Assembly (NCBI RefSeq): GCF_026015965.1
Contig: NZ_CP110383.1
Coordinates: forward strand, 715,808 to 779,807
Direction of reading: 5' to 3'
Length of the DNA stretch: 64,000 nucleotides
From: Selenomonas sputigena
Lineage (GTDB): Bacteria > Bacillota > Negativicutes > Selenomonadales > Selenomonadaceae
The notes beneath the pieces are model-generated. The model worked only from the letters and a program-made list of their open reading frames with translations, was not told where the DNA came from and did not search any database. Both the position numbers and the translations under genes were made by a program. Every line of letters starts with the position of its first letter. The first letter of the stretch is position 1. Positions 43,989-52,678 of the stretch are shown here, piece by piece.

Positions 43989-44261
43989 ATGCGAGAGCGT
44001 GATTTGGAAACATTCACTAAAACGTACATAGAATCGCACGGCGGACTTGCACTGAAGTTCATATCTCCGGGATATGTGGGCGTGCCGGATCGGCTTGTGC
44101 TCATGCCGGGCGGGAAGATGTGCTTCATGGAACTCAAGGCGTTCGGCAAAAGTCCGCGCCCTTTGCAGGTACGGTGTATCGACAAACTGCGTGCACTTGG
44201 TTTCAAAGTGTTCGTGGTTGACGGAAAGGAACAGATCGGAGGGATTCTTGATGCGTTATGA
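43989..44261 (+). CDS. VRR-NUC domain protein
   Basis: 90 residues from ATG 43989. The sequence GVPDRLVLMPGGKMCFMELKAFGKSP has the D...E-x-K nuclease core of VRR-NUC domains, associated with Holliday junction or flap cleavage. Overlaps the SNF2 gene by 11 bases; the VRR-NUC plus SNF2 pair is common in Firmicutes phages. Confidence 0.88.
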   Translation: MRERDLETFTKTYIESHGGLALKFISPGYVGVPDRLVLMPGGKMCFMELKAFGKSPRPLQVRCIDKLRALGFKVFVVDGKEQIGGILDAL

Positions 44262-45600
44262 ACCGCATTTCTATCAGACGTATGTCAAGGAATTCATTCT
44301 CTCACACAAAGAAGCGGCGATATTTCTGGACTGTGGGCTTGGCAAAACGGTCGTCACGCTTACGGCACTCGAAGAACTGCTGCATGATTTCTTCGAAATC
44401 GGCAAGGTGCTCGTCATCGCCCCGCTGCGTGTGGCGCGGGATACATGGCCGTCGGAGATCGCAAAATGGGAGCATACGAAAAACATCCGCGCTTCCGTGG
44501 TTATGGGGACGGCAAAGGAACGCACGGCGGCTTTGCTGAAACATGCCGAGGTTTACATCATCAACCGTGAGAATGTGAAGTGGCTGATCGAAGAGAGCAA
44601 TATGCCCATGGACTTCGACATGATCGTCATCGACGAGCTTTCCTCGTTTAAATCTTATCAGGCAAAACGGTTTCGTGCGCTTATGAAACTGCGTCCGTCA
44701 GTCAAACGCATCGTTGGATTGACGGGCACGCCATCGGCGAACGGTCTCATGGATCTCTGGGCAGAGTTTCGGATTCTGGACATGGGAAAACGACTTGGAA
44801 GATTCATCTCCCATTACCGCGATGCTTATTTCCTTCCAGACAAACGGAATCAGCAGATGGTGTTCAGCTACAAGCTGCGTGAAGGCGCGGAAGATGCCAT
44901 CTATCGACGCATCGAAGATATCACCGTTTCCATGCGCGCCATAGAATATCTTAAAATGCCGGCTCTCATATCGAATATCGTGCCTGTCGCCCTGGATGCG
45001 CGTGAACGAAAACTCTATGACGATATGAAACGAGATATGGTCATCGCAGTCGAAAACGAAGAGATTGACGCTGTCAGCGCAGCAGCGCTCTCCAACAAGC
45101 TGCTTCAGATGGCGAATGGAGCAGTCTATGCGGATGGTAGGAAAGTCATCCGACTCCACGACCGAAAGCTTGATGCTCTGGAAGATTTGGCAGAAAGTGC
45201 GAATGGGAAGTCTGTCCTCATCGTCTATTGGTACAAGCACGATCTTGAGCGCATCCAATCGCGCCTGTCTGTGCGTGAAATTCGGTCGAGTGAGGATATC
45301 GAAGCGTGGAATGCGGGAGAAATTCTCCTTGGCGTCATCCATCCTGCAAGTGCGGGGCACGGGCTCAATCTTCAGTTTGGCGGTTCAACTCTCGTCTGGT
45401 TTGGATTGACATGGAGCTTAGAGCTTTATCAACAGACAAATGCGCGTCTTTATCGGCAGGGGCAGAAGGATACGGTGGTTATTCATCACATCGTTGCTGC
45501 TGGGACGATGGATGAGAAGGTTATGGAAGCACTCGAACACAAGGACAAGACGCAGGCGGCTCTGATTGACGCCGTAAAAGCGGAGGTGAAAAGCAGATGA
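44251..45600 (+). CDS. Phage SNF2-family helicase
   Basis: 449 residues from ATG 44251. Walker A GLGKTVVTL, motif II DELSSFK, SAT-like GLTGTPSANG, and the C-terminal helicase half with SAGHGLNLQFGG and QTNARLYRQGQKDTV. ATP-dependent DNA translocase likely acting with VRR-NUC in replication fork processing or recombination. The stop overlaps the next gene by 4 bases. Confidence 0.9.
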   Translation: MRYEPHFYQTYVKEFILSHKEAAIFLDCGLGKTVVTLTALEELLHDFFEIGKVLVIAPLRVARDTWPSEIAKWEHTKNIRASVVMGTAKERTAALLKHAEVYIINRENVKWLIEESNMPMDFDMIVIDELSSFKSYQAKRFRALMKLRPSVKRIVGLTGTPSANGLMDLWAEFRILDMGKRLGRFISHYRDAYFLPDKRNQQMVFSYKLREGAEDAIYRRIEDITVSMRAIEYLKMPALISNIVPVALDARERKLYDDMKRDMVIAVENEEIDAVSAAALSNKLLQMANGAVYADGRKVIRLHDRKLDALEDLAESANGKSVLIVYWYKHDLERIQSRLSVREIRSSEDIEAWNAGEILLGVIHPASAGHGLNLQFGGSTLVWFGLTWSLELYQQTNARLYRQGQKDTVVIHHIVAAGTMDEKVMEALEHKDKTQAALIDAVKAEVKSR

Positions 45601-45815
45601 TACGGTCATACGAGAATCTGGCGAACGCCGTCATCGAGCAGGCGGTGAAAGATTATCGACGGGCGAGGGTGAAACTCGCCAAGGAGGCCGGAGATGTCAT
45701 GGCGCTCAAGATGCGCAGGGAAACAGAGCGGTTCTTCCGTTCCGCATGGTTCGGTCAGCTGACGGCTTTGGACGGCGAGCTTCTGCTCGAAAAGCTGGAG
45801 GAGGAGTCTGAATGA
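45597..45815 (+). CDS. Small phage protein, unknown
   Basis: 72 residues, helical and charged (AVIEQAVKDYRRARVKLAKEAG, LLLEKLEEESE). Starts and ends with 4-base overlaps, so it is coupled between SNF2 and the DUF1492 gene. Found at this place in related prophages; function unknown. Confidence 0.7.
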   Translation: MIRSYENLANAVIEQAVKDYRRARVKLAKEAGDVMALKMRRETERFFRSAWFGQLTALDGELLLEKLEEESE

Positions 45816-46240
45816 CGGCAAAAGAGTACTTGGCGCAGGCGCGGAATATCGACCAGCGCATCAATGACAAGCTTGCCTATGTGGCGTAGCTGCATGATAT
45901 GGCAACGAACGTTAGCGCGGTCATCAGCAATATGCCGAAGAGTCCGAGTCCGAACAATCAGAAGATGGAAAGCATCATTGTGCGGCTCGCGGACACAGAA
46001 GCGGAAATCAATGCGGACATCGACCGTCTGGTGACTCTGAAACTTGAGATTATGAATACAATCTGGCAGGTCGAGGACGCAAAAGCCTGCGCCGTTCTTG
46101 AGCGACGCTACCACAGCTTTAAATCGTGGGAGGAAATCGCAGCCGAACTGAATGTCAGCGTGCGATGGGTGCATAAGATTCACGGCAAGGCGCTGGAAGA
46201 TGTAGAAAAATTTTTGAAAAAGGACAGGGAAATGCACTAG
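45812..46240 (+). pseudogene. DUF1492 late regulator interrupted by TAG
   Basis: ATG 45812 reads MTAKEYLAQARNIDQRIN, then TAG at 45887-45889 (after LAYVA), and continues in frame LHDMATNVSAVISNMPKS to TAG at 46238. Restored length about 142 residues. The C-terminus (KSWEEIAAELNVSVRWVHKIHGKALEDVEK) is a sigma-4-like helix-turn-helix, typical of DUF1492/ArpU-like activators of phage late genes. Reinitiation at ATG 45899 could still make the DNA-binding part. It immediately precedes the late promoter and terminator. Confidence 0.8.
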
Positions 46241-46268
46241 ACTGCACAAGAGTTCACAAAGGTTCATA

Positions 46269-46298
46269 TTGCGTTCACTAGGTTGATTTTGATATGAT
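46269..46298 (+). promoter_or_regulatory. Candidate late promoter
   Basis: TTGCGT, 18 bases, TATGAT (46293-46298). Conserved in the remnant prophage at 9386-9415 while flanking sequence differs. Confidence 0.5.
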
Positions 46299-46320
46299 AG
46301 AATCAGCAAGAATAGGAAGA

Positions 46321-46357
46321 AGCCATCGAGGGAGAAATCCCGTCGGTGGCTTTTTTG
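46321..46357 (+). terminator. Late-operon attenuator hairpin
   Basis: AGCCATCGA/TCGGTGGCT outer stem, GGGA-GAAA-TCCC inner stem-loop, then TTTTTT. It sits between promoter and HNH gene, so late transcription must read through it. Confidence 0.75.
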
Positions 46358-46370
46358 TTGGAGGTGCGAG

Positions 46371-46733
46371 ATGCCGAGGAAACCGAAACGCCCGTGCCGC
46401 ATAACAGGCTGCCCGAATCTAACAGACAAGAAGAGCGGCTACTGCGAGAAGCACGAGAAGCCGATGCAGCGGCACTACGAACGATTCACTCGTGGCTACA
46501 GACAGCATGAGCGGTACGGCAGTGCGTGGCGTAGGATTCGCGACCGTCATTTGATGCGAGAACCGCTGTGCGAGATGTGCAGAGCGCACGGACGCTTTGT
46601 GGCGGCGACGCTCGTGCATCACATCAAGCCGCTCGGCGATGGCGGCACGCATGACGAGAGCAATCTCATGTCGCTCTGCGTGTCGTGTCATGAGCGGATT
46701 CATCATAGAAGATGTGAAAAAAATAGACCGTAG
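46371..46733 (+). CDS. Phage HNH endonuclease
   Basis: 120 residues from ATG 46371 (GGAGGTGCGAG upstream). Zinc cysteines (GCPNL, GYCEKHEKP, CEMCRAHG) and HNH core LVHHIKPLGDGGTHDESNLMSLCVSCHERIH. Adjacent to the P27 small terminase, as in cos-type HK97-like phages where the HNH protein is needed for terminase cleavage. First late gene behind the attenuator. Confidence 0.9.
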   Translation: MPRKPKRPCRITGCPNLTDKKSGYCEKHEKPMQRHYERFTRGYRQHERYGSAWRRIRDRHLMREPLCEMCRAHGRFVAATLVHHIKPLGDGGTHDESNLMSLCVSCHERIHHRRCEKNRP

Positions 46734-46748
46734 CGAAATGCTACGGTC
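46716..46748 (-). terminator. Leftward terminator overlapping HNH stop
   Basis: GACCGTAGC-GAAAT-GCTACGGTC followed on the minus strand by TATTTTTTT. It implies a leftward transcript from about 46940. In that 46749-47083 spacer a minus-strand ATG (46833) behind AAAGGAGTG starts a hydrophobic reading frame (VSNISTTVSFITMLIS) with no stop before the hairpin; a small type I toxin or antisense RNA is possible but unproven. Confidence 0.55.
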
Positions 46749-47083
46749 ATAAAAGTCTAGGCTGAGTCCGTCAATACCCGTATACGTTGAAATCAACATG
46801 GTGATAAAAGACACTGTTGTTGAAATGTTAGATACCATAGGCAACACTCCTTTGATAGATAATGAACCTAAGTGCTCCATGTCAGGCATTATCTTTAGAG
46901 TTTGTTGCAAGTATTGTTGGACTCCCTGGAGCAACTAAATTATACATCATTTCGCGTGAAAAGTCTAGTTTAGCCCCCGGGGGGAGGTAAAATCTCCAAA
47001 ACCGCGCCATTGCTGGACCGGCGATGGATCACGCGCGAAAAAAGACCAGTTCAAACGGGGTATTAAAGAAACGAGGTGAAACG

Positions 47084-47644
47084 ATGGCGAAGGACGGCAC
47101 GCACCGAGGCGGCAGGCGCATCCGTGCGGGAGACAAGCCCGACGCTCTGGTGGACAAGATTGCAGGCGGCAGGGCGGCAAACATCATGGAGCTTCCCATG
47201 ATGGAACTGGACGGAGCAGACCTTGCAGATGCAGCAGAGCTTTTCGGTGCAGATATGCCGAATCCGAGCGAGTACCTGTCGGCACGGCAACGAAACGGTA
47301 AGCCGCTCGGCGCGGATGATATTTTCCGCGAAACATGGCTGTGGCTCAAGGAGCGAGGATGCGAGCGATTGGTGAATCCACGCTTGCTCGAAAGTTACGC
47401 GCAGGCCTTCGCCCGTTTCATCCAATGCGAGGAAGCTGTGAGCCAATACGGGCTTATCGGCAAGCATCCGACGACAGGCGGCGCGATTGCAAGCCCCTTC
47501 GTTCAGATGGGGCAGGCATTCCAGAAGCAGTCCAACTTGCTCTGGTACGAGATTTTCGACATCGTGAAGCAGAACTGCACGACGACGTTCAGCGGCTCGC
47601 CGCAGGAAGACCGAATGGAGCAGCTGCTCCGATCGAGGAAATAA
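47084..47644 (+). CDS. P27-family phage small terminase subunit
   Basis: 186 residues from ATG 47084 behind GAGGTGAAACG. Opening MAKDGTHRGGRRIRAGDKPD and the P27 core (NPSEYLSARQRNGKPLGAD, FRETWLWLKERG, YAQAFARFIQCEEAVSQYGLIGKHPTTGGAI) are complete. It recognises phage DNA for packaging with TerL. Unusually, TerL is about 7.6 kb downstream. Confidence 0.9.
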   Translation: MAKDGTHRGGRRIRAGDKPDALVDKIAGGRAANIMELPMMELDGADLADAAELFGADMPNPSEYLSARQRNGKPLGADDIFRETWLWLKERGCERLVNPRLLESYAQAFARFIQCEEAVSQYGLIGKHPTTGGAIASPFVQMGQAFQKQSNLLWYEIFDIVKQNCTTTFSGSPQEDRMEQLLRSRK

Positions 47645-47689
47645 AAGAAGCACCAATCCGTAGATAGCGCTTCTTGGTTTGTGCTACGG

Positions 47690-48214
47690 TTAATCGAGAT
47701 CTTGGCTCAGGTCAAGTACTCCTGCACAATACCAGAACAGTCCATTTAAAAATCCATTATCGTTTTTGTAGGTAGTTTCGGTAGAATTTCTTCCGGTATT
47801 GGGGGAAACAGCACTCAAGAACCTTATGACTCTTTTATCTGTCTTATATGTGCTGAAGCGCATGACCTCCGGAGAATGCTTAGCAGCATTTCCATGGCCA
47901 TCGGCACCACCCGAGCCATAATAGACCAGACAGGAAATAATTGCCACACCATCTGAGAGCTCATACTTACAGCTCGTCTTATCCAAAAAAATAGTTCCGT
48001 ATTCAGTAAGCCCTACGAGAGGATAATTCATGTCCCCGTACATATAGTTATCTTGTATCTTGTCGCCTTGTTTTGGAAATGCCGGGATTGTCCCCGTTGT
48101 GTTTTTGTATATCCGTTCTTTATTGGTAATATCATAGCCTTCGTAGGGGCTGGCATATGCTGTCATGACAGAAAGCAAAAAAATGCTGAGTAGAGAGAAT
48201 ATCATCTTTTTCAT
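47690..48214 (-). CDS. Exported cargo protein 1
   Basis: 174 residues with a signal peptide (MIFSLLSIFLLSVMTAYA). The mature part (NTTGTIPAFPKQGDKIQDNY, YGTIFLDKTSCKYELSDGVAI) matches no family I recognise. Opposite in strand to phage genes; together with the next gene it forms a cargo block between small terminase and methylase. Its 3' end is repeated at 11045-11213 in the remnant prophage. Confidence 0.65.
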   Translation of the reverse strand: MKKMIFSLLSIFLLSVMTAYASPYEGYDITNKERIYKNTTGTIPAFPKQGDKIQDNYMYGDMNYPLVGLTEYGTIFLDKTSCKYELSDGVAIISCLVYYGSGGADGHGNAAKHSPEVMRFSTYKTDKRVIRFLSAVSPNTGRNSTETTYKNDNGFLNGLFWYCAGVLDLSQDLD

Positions 48215-48248
48215 GGTTTAGTTCCTCTTTTCTGGTAGCTAAAAGATT

Positions 48249-48824
48249 CTACTTTGATTGTTCGAATCCAATCTCATAGGATATAACCTTTCTTGTATCG
48301 TTATCTATGTCCAGCAGAACATAGTTTACTGTATTGGTATAAACAAAGGTTTTCACGGATGGTTCATTTTGAATTATCGTGTTCGGATTTCCGCATGATT
48401 CTTTTACTTTGGATTCTGGCCAACCGATTGCAGCAAAGTTTTCGATATCTGGGCTTTCATTTTTTCCATTGACTATTCGGGGATACACTTTGATAGTACT
48501 TATATGATTGTCTATTGTCGTGATCGTACCGTAATTGAACATAATCTGTTCAACGCGAGTTCTTCCCACTTGAATAGGCCCGGATGAGTTTACTGCTTTT
48601 CCAAGAAGATATTCTGCATCTACCAAGTTTATATGCTCACCTAATCCTATGCGAACAAAAGAAAGCGTGGGGAAGCGATTGTTGATGGAACATAGTTGTG
48701 CTTTGAAGATAACACGAGCACTTGGTCGGTTGATTGGAGGGGCTTCTATGGCATATGAAATTGCCGGTATACAGATGAGGATGGAGAGAAAACAGATACA
48801 TTGGCTGACCGCTCTGTTTAGCAT
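48249..48824 (-). CDS. Exported cargo protein 2
   Basis: 191 residues with a signal peptide (CICFLSILICIPAISYAI). The C-terminal half (NFAAIGWPESKVKESCGNPNTIIQNEPSVKTFVY) resembles small envelope proteins with a SmpA/OmlA-like G-x-P-x-x-V pattern, but I do not assign it. First gene of the opposite-strand pair, 34 bases upstream of cargo protein 1. Confidence 0.6.
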   Translation of the reverse strand: MLNRAVSQCICFLSILICIPAISYAIEAPPINRPSARVIFKAQLCSINNRFPTLSFVRIGLGEHINLVDAEYLLGKAVNSSGPIQVGRTRVEQIMFNYGTITTIDNHISTIKVYPRIVNGKNESPDIENFAAIGWPESKVKESCGNPNTIIQNEPSVKTFVYTNTVNYVLLDIDNDTRKVISYEIGFEQSK

Positions 48825-48915
48825 CTCATATCAATCCTTTCCCGAGAGTAATCTACACAAATTGATTCGGCAATAGCCGTAAAAAATCCTGCTCGATCAA
48901 GAAGGAGGTTAAAGA

Positions 48916-50178
48916 TTGGATAAAACAACATCTGAGATGAAGCTCGTACCCATCGACAAACTCGTGCCCTATGCCAACAACGCACGGACACATTCGCAGG
49001 AGCAGATCAACAAGCTGCGCGGCAGTCTGCGCGAGTTCGGCTTCATCAATCCCGTCATCATCGACAAGGACTATGGCATCCTCGCAGGGCACGGACGTGT
49101 TGCTGCTGCCAAGGCGGAGGGTATGGAGAGCGTACCTTGTGTCTTTGCCGAGCATCTGACCGAAGCGCAGAAGAAAGCCTACATCCTCGCGGATAACCGC
49201 TTCGCGCTCGATGCGGGATGGGACGAGGAAATGCTACGCATCGAGATGGAAGCCTTGCAGGGCATGGACTTCGATGTATCTCTCACCGGCTTCGACGAAG
49301 CGGAGATTGCCGATTTGCTCTCAACGGACGACGAAGCGCAGGAGGACGATTTTGATGTGGATGCCGAATTGCAGAAACCTTGTGTCACTCAACCGGGCGA
49401 CCTTTGGCATCTGGGAAAGCATCGCGTCCTCTGCGGAGATTCGACAAAACTCGAAAGCTATGAGCGTCTGCTCGGCAACGAGAAGGTCAACCTCGTCTGC
49501 ACGGACCCGCCGTATATGGTGAAGCTCGAAAGCACGTCGGGGAAAATCAAGAACGACGATTTGAATGACAAGGACGCCTACGAATTTCTCAAATCTGCCT
49601 TCACGGCATTCCACTCCGCGATGGCAGTGGATGCTTCCATCTACGTATTCTACGCAACGGCAAAAGCCTGCATCTTTCATGACGCTTATGAAGATGCGGG
49701 CTTTAAAGTTGGTGCGGGACTTGTGTGGAAGAAGGATCGCCTCGTACTCACGCGTACGGACTGGAAGTACATCCACGAACCCATCATCTGGGGCTGGCGC
49801 AAGGATGGCAAGCATAAGTGGTACGGCGACCAGAAGCAGACGACAGTCTTTTCTTTCGACCGCATCAAGGACTCGAAAAAGGACGGCTGCGGTCATCCGT
49901 CCTCGAAGCCCGTGCCGCTTCTGGCATATCTCATCAAGCAGTGTACGCAGACAAACGGCATCGTGCTCGACGGTTTCCTCGGCTCGGCATCGACGCTCAT
50001 CGCCTGTGAGCAGTTGGGGCGCATCTGCTACGGCGTGGAGCTTGAGCCGAAGTTCGTGGATGTAGCGGTGGAAAGATACATTCAGAGCAAAGATGGAGTG
50101 CCAGAAGATGTGTATTTGGAGCGCGATGGAGAGCGTATTCCGTATGTGAATGTAGCGAAATCAAAGGAGGAAGAGTGA
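48916..50178 (+). CDS. ParB-domain DNA methylase
   Basis: 420 residues from TTG 48916, supported by AGGAGG seven bases upstream. The N-terminal ParB-like nuclease fold (LVPYANNARTHSQEQINKL, GHGRVAAAK) is followed by a beta-class N4/N6 methylase with TDPPYMV and the C-terminal FLGSASTLIACEQLGR SAM motif. Such late-region methylases probably protect packaged DNA from host restriction. Overlaps the amidase gene start. Confidence 0.9.
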   Translation: MDKTTSEMKLVPIDKLVPYANNARTHSQEQINKLRGSLREFGFINPVIIDKDYGILAGHGRVAAAKAEGMESVPCVFAEHLTEAQKKAYILADNRFALDAGWDEEMLRIEMEALQGMDFDVSLTGFDEAEIADLLSTDDEAQEDDFDVDAELQKPCVTQPGDLWHLGKHRVLCGDSTKLESYERLLGNEKVNLVCTDPPYMVKLESTSGKIKNDDLNDKDAYEFLKSAFTAFHSAMAVDASIYVFYATAKACIFHDAYEDAGFKVGAGLVWKKDRLVLTRTDWKYIHEPIIWGWRKDGKHKWYGDQKQTTVFSFDRIKDSKKDGCGHPSSKPVPLLAYLIKQCTQTNGIVLDGFLGSASTLIACEQLGRICYGVELEPKFVDVAVERYIQSKDGVPEDVYLERDGERIPYVNVAKSKEEE

Positions 50179-50720
50179 TGCGTGTATTTTTGAATCCAGG
50201 ACACGCCCCAAACGGAGAGCCGGATCCCGGAGCCTGCGGCTGGGGGATTAGGGAATGCGACATTGCAAAGAATGTCGCAGATTTGGTGGCGGGCTATCTC
50301 ACTGCCGCAGGTGTGGAGGTCGTGGGAAATCTCCAATCGGACAGTTTGGAGGAAGTCGTCGATGCCTCCAACGAGAGCGAAGCCGACCTTTTCATCTCCA
50401 TCCACTGCAATGCCTGCAACGGGAATGCGCGAGGCACGGAAGTCTGGTATTACCACCGAAGCGCATACGGAGAAATGCTTGCCGATTGCATTCGCCATCA
50501 GATCGTCGATGTGCTCGGCACGGCAGATCGCGGCAGCAAAGGCGCGAAGCCCGGCGTCAACGGCTTGTATGTTCTGAACAACACGGGCGCGACAGCGGTC
50601 TTGGTGGAGCTTGCCTTTATCGACAACGAACAGGATGCACAGCTTCTGCGCGACAAACAGGATGAATTTGCCCGTGCCATCGCACGCGGCGTAACGGATT
50701 ACGAACAGGAGGTTTTTTAG
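50178..50720 (+). CDS. N-acetylmuramoyl-L-alanine amidase (endolysin-like)
   Basis: 180 residues from ATG 50178, which overlaps the methylase stop (TGATG). Amidase_3 fold: NPGHAPNGEPDPGA with zinc His, Glu in WGIRECDIAKN, SIHCNACNG with the second His, and VELAFIDNEQD with the catalytic Glu. Cleaves peptidoglycan. Its place between the methylase and packaging genes, away from a holin, is unusual for a lysis gene. Confidence 0.9.
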   Translation: MRVFLNPGHAPNGEPDPGACGWGIRECDIAKNVADLVAGYLTAAGVEVVGNLQSDSLEEVVDASNESEADLFISIHCNACNGNARGTEVWYYHRSAYGEMLADCIRHQIVDVLGTADRGSKGAKPGVNGLYVLNNTGATAVLVELAFIDNEQDAQLLRDKQDEFARAIARGVTDYEQEVF

Positions 50721-51014
50721 ATGGTGGATTGGAAAATGCTGCAAAGCGAGCTGAAGGTTCATGCGGTGGACTTCGTGCGAAAAGAAGCGAAAGAGGCGGC
50801 AGTACTCTGGGTCAAGGAGAAGGGGCTTCCCACAGCGAAGGAAATCGCATCTGCCTACATCGCCGCTCTGAAGGAAAGCGCCGAGAAGGAAACGGGCTGG
50901 TGCCGCTTCCGAGACTGCGTGTTCCTGCCGGGCGTGGTGCAGGGGGCACTCTGGCTTGCGGGCAATATGCTCGACCGCATGACGGCGGTGCAAAATACCA
51001 CGAATCGGGCATAA
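50721..51014 (+). CDS. Small late-region protein, unknown
   Basis: 97 residues immediately after the amidase stop. Charged N-terminal helix (LQSELKVHAVDFVRKEAKEA) and a hydrophobic C-terminal segment (FLPGVVQGALWLAGNML) that could be a single membrane span. Linkage to the amidase suggests a lysis helper, which is inference. Confidence 0.6.
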   Translation: MVDWKMLQSELKVHAVDFVRKEAKEAAVLWVKEKGLPTAKEIASAYIAALKESAEKETGWCRFRDCVFLPGVVQGALWLAGNMLDRMTAVQNTTNRA

Positions 51015-51019
51015 ACCGC

Positions 51020-51055
51020 TTGCTATATTTCTGCTTTTGAGGGATGTATGTAGTG
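51020..51055 (+). promoter_or_regulatory. Repeated promoter-like motif, site A
   Basis: TTGCTATATTTCTGC then TTTTGAGGGATGTATG. One of four sites with TTGCTAT, a 15-base spacer and a purine-T-A-T-A-rich end; 26 bases before the next ATG. Confidence 0.55.
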
Positions 51056-51081
51056 AAACTATTTCAAGGGAGGAATGCACC

Positions 51082-51801
51082 ATGAAGATTCATTACAGCA
51101 TCACGAAAGAGCAGCGGAAGAAGTTGGTCGAAGTAGTCGGCAAGGCGCTCGGCGTGACGGCTTCCTATTGCGGCGCACCATCATTTTCCTACAGGGTGGG
51201 AGCGTTCGAAATCACGCGAGACGGATGCCTCTGCTTTGCCGACGATGCGGATGAAGCGGAAGTCGAGCGCGTGCGCACGGCACTTCGAGAGGTGGGCTTT
51301 GTCGCGGAGGAAGATCCATTCGAGGTGGCGATGGCAGAATCCGAGGAAGAGGCAACGACCGATGACGAGAACAGCCTCACCATCAGCCTCCCGCGCAGCT
51401 CTTTCACGGAAACGGCGCTGAAGAATCTGGACGCGCTCCTTGCCAGCAAAGGGAAGCTGATTCAAAAAGCGTTCAACATTGAGAAGGCGACGTACACGCT
51501 GACCGAAGAGACGATCAAATTCGCATGGTTTCATGGGAAGATCGCCGAAGATACGGTACGCGCCTACACGGATTTCATCAGCAAGCTCTGCGAAATGGCG
51601 CAGAAGCAGAAACGCGCCGTGGCAAAAGAGAAGGCCGTGGAGAACGAGAAGTACGCCTTCCGCTGCTTCCTCCTGCGCCTTGGCATGATCGGCGATGATT
51701 ACAAGACGAGCCGCAGGATTTTGCTGCAGAACCTCACAGGCAGCAGTGCCTTCAAATGTGGGCATCGAAGGGAGGTGGCAAGCCATGAAGTTTCCGAGTA
51801 G
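51082..51801 (+). CDS. Virulence-protein-like late gene of amidoligase cassette
   Basis: 239 residues from ATG 51082 (GGGAGGAATGCACC upstream). The N-terminal half is labelled virulence-related protein in similar phages (IHYSITKEQRKKLVEVVGKALGV, YRVGAFEITRDGCL); the C-terminus (YAFRCFLLRLGMIGDDYKTSRRILLQNLTGSSAFK) recurs in almost the same form at the end of the amidoligase (MRTWLMRLGFIGWEFATARDIL), suggesting a shared interaction module. Overlaps the DUF4314 gene by 17 bases. Confidence 0.7.
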   Translation: MKIHYSITKEQRKKLVEVVGKALGVTASYCGAPSFSYRVGAFEITRDGCLCFADDADEAEVERVRTALREVGFVAEEDPFEVAMAESEEEATTDDENSLTISLPRSSFTETALKNLDALLASKGKLIQKAFNIEKATYTLTEETIKFAWFHGKIAEDTVRAYTDFISKLCEMAQKQKRAVAKEKAVENEKYAFRCFLLRLGMIGDDYKTSRRILLQNLTGSSAFKCGHRREVASHEVSE

Positions 51802-52021
51802 GGAGCAGATCGCCGCGCTTCGGCGAATGTACCCGGCAGGAACGACGGTGGAGCTTATCTCGATGGAGGACGCGCAAGCCCCGCCGCCTAGAACCTTGGG
51901 TGAAGTGCAGGGCGTAGACGACGCGGGGCAGATTCTCGTGCATTGGCAAACAGGCTCCACGCTGAATCTCATCCCGGATGTCGATTCCTTCCGCATCGTG
52001 AGAGGAGGAAGCAATCCATGA
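51785..52021 (+). CDS. DUF4314 protein
   Basis: 78 residues from ATG 51785. FPSREQIAALRRMYPAGTTVELISM and GEVQGVDDAGQILVHWQTGSTLNLIPDVDSFRIV are the complete DUF4314 pattern, a small beta-barrel of unknown function. Regularly encoded with the virulence-like, DUF5049 and amidoligase genes. Stop overlaps the next ATG. Confidence 0.88.
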   Translation: MKFPSREQIAALRRMYPAGTTVELISMEDAQAPPPRTLGEVQGVDDAGQILVHWQTGSTLNLIPDVDSFRIVRGGSNP

Positions 52022-52200
52022 GCGATGTGATTTTTCGCCAGATTATGACCATTCGCGATACCGGGAGCGTGAATATGTTCGACGTTCCTGCCGTCCAGCG
52101 CATGGCATTCGAGAGCGGCTTCTACGAACTGGTCTGCTTCATCGAGGAGCATCGAGAAGCGTACGTACACTTCATTCTGACGGGAGAGGAGCCGCCTTGA
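52018..52200 (+). CDS. DUF5049 protein
   Basis: 60 residues. IMTIRDTGSVNMFDVPAVQRMAFESGFYELVCFIEEHREAYVHFILTG fits DUF5049, a small helical protein. Starts with a 4-base overlap with DUF4314 and belongs to the same cassette. Function unknown. Confidence 0.85.
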   Translation: MSDVIFRQIMTIRDTGSVNMFDVPAVQRMAFESGFYELVCFIEEHREAYVHFILTGEEPP

Positions 52201-52240
52201 AAATCTTCCATCCTGTGCCGGACTTTCACGGAAATATGAC

Positions 52241-52277
52241 TTGCTATCATCCTCGCTTTGAGGCATATATACACATG
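52241..52277 (+). promoter_or_regulatory. Repeated promoter-like motif, site B
   Basis: TTGCTAT, 15 bases, GCATATATACACATG. Ends 41-80 bases before the possible starts of the next gene. Confidence 0.6.
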
Positions 52278-52357
52278 AACGAAGAAAATAATGCCACACA
52301 GAAAGCGAGAAAAAGAAAATGAAAAACGCAGAAGCAAGATGGCCGAAGGAAGGCACG

Positions 52358-52597
52358 ATGGAAAAGCTCGAAGAAATGCGCTTTTCAACATGCGGTGCGG
52401 TACTGCGGTATGGCGAACAGGTTCTCGTGGTCGGGCGCGAGTTTCGGGGCTTCCACGCAGCGGTCTACGAGATGGTCGAAACGCCTGCGGAAACGGGATT
52501 CGCGGACATCGAATGCCGCCTGAACCTTGTCGAAGCCGCCACTGAGCTTTTCGAGGACGGCGGCCACGCGATGGCTTGGTGCATGGCGCACATCTAA
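52358..52597 (+). CDS. Small late-region protein, unknown
   Basis: 79 residues from ATG 52358, chosen because GAAGGAAGG precedes it; an ATG at 52319 has a weaker site. Sequence VLRYGEQVLVVGREFRGFHAAVYEMVETPAETGFADIECRLNLVEAATELFEDGG is compact and hydrophobic-patterned. Preceded by promoter-like motif B. No family recognised. Confidence 0.6.
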   Translation: MEKLEEMRFSTCGAVLRYGEQVLVVGREFRGFHAAVYEMVETPAETGFADIECRLNLVEAATELFEDGGHAMAWCMAHI

Positions 52598-52620
52598 GGA
52601 AGCACTGATAAATGACAGCC

Positions 52621-52674
52621 GCTCCTCCTGACCTTTATAATACATAGTTCCAGAATAGTATTCGGGGCAGAGGA
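52621..52674. repeat. Inverted repeat near convergent gene ends
   Basis: GCTCCTCCT (near 52621) and AGGAGGAGC (near 52670), nine paired bases around an AT-rich loop. Probably a terminator for the genes that converge here. Confidence 0.5.
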
Positions 52675-52678
52675 GGAG

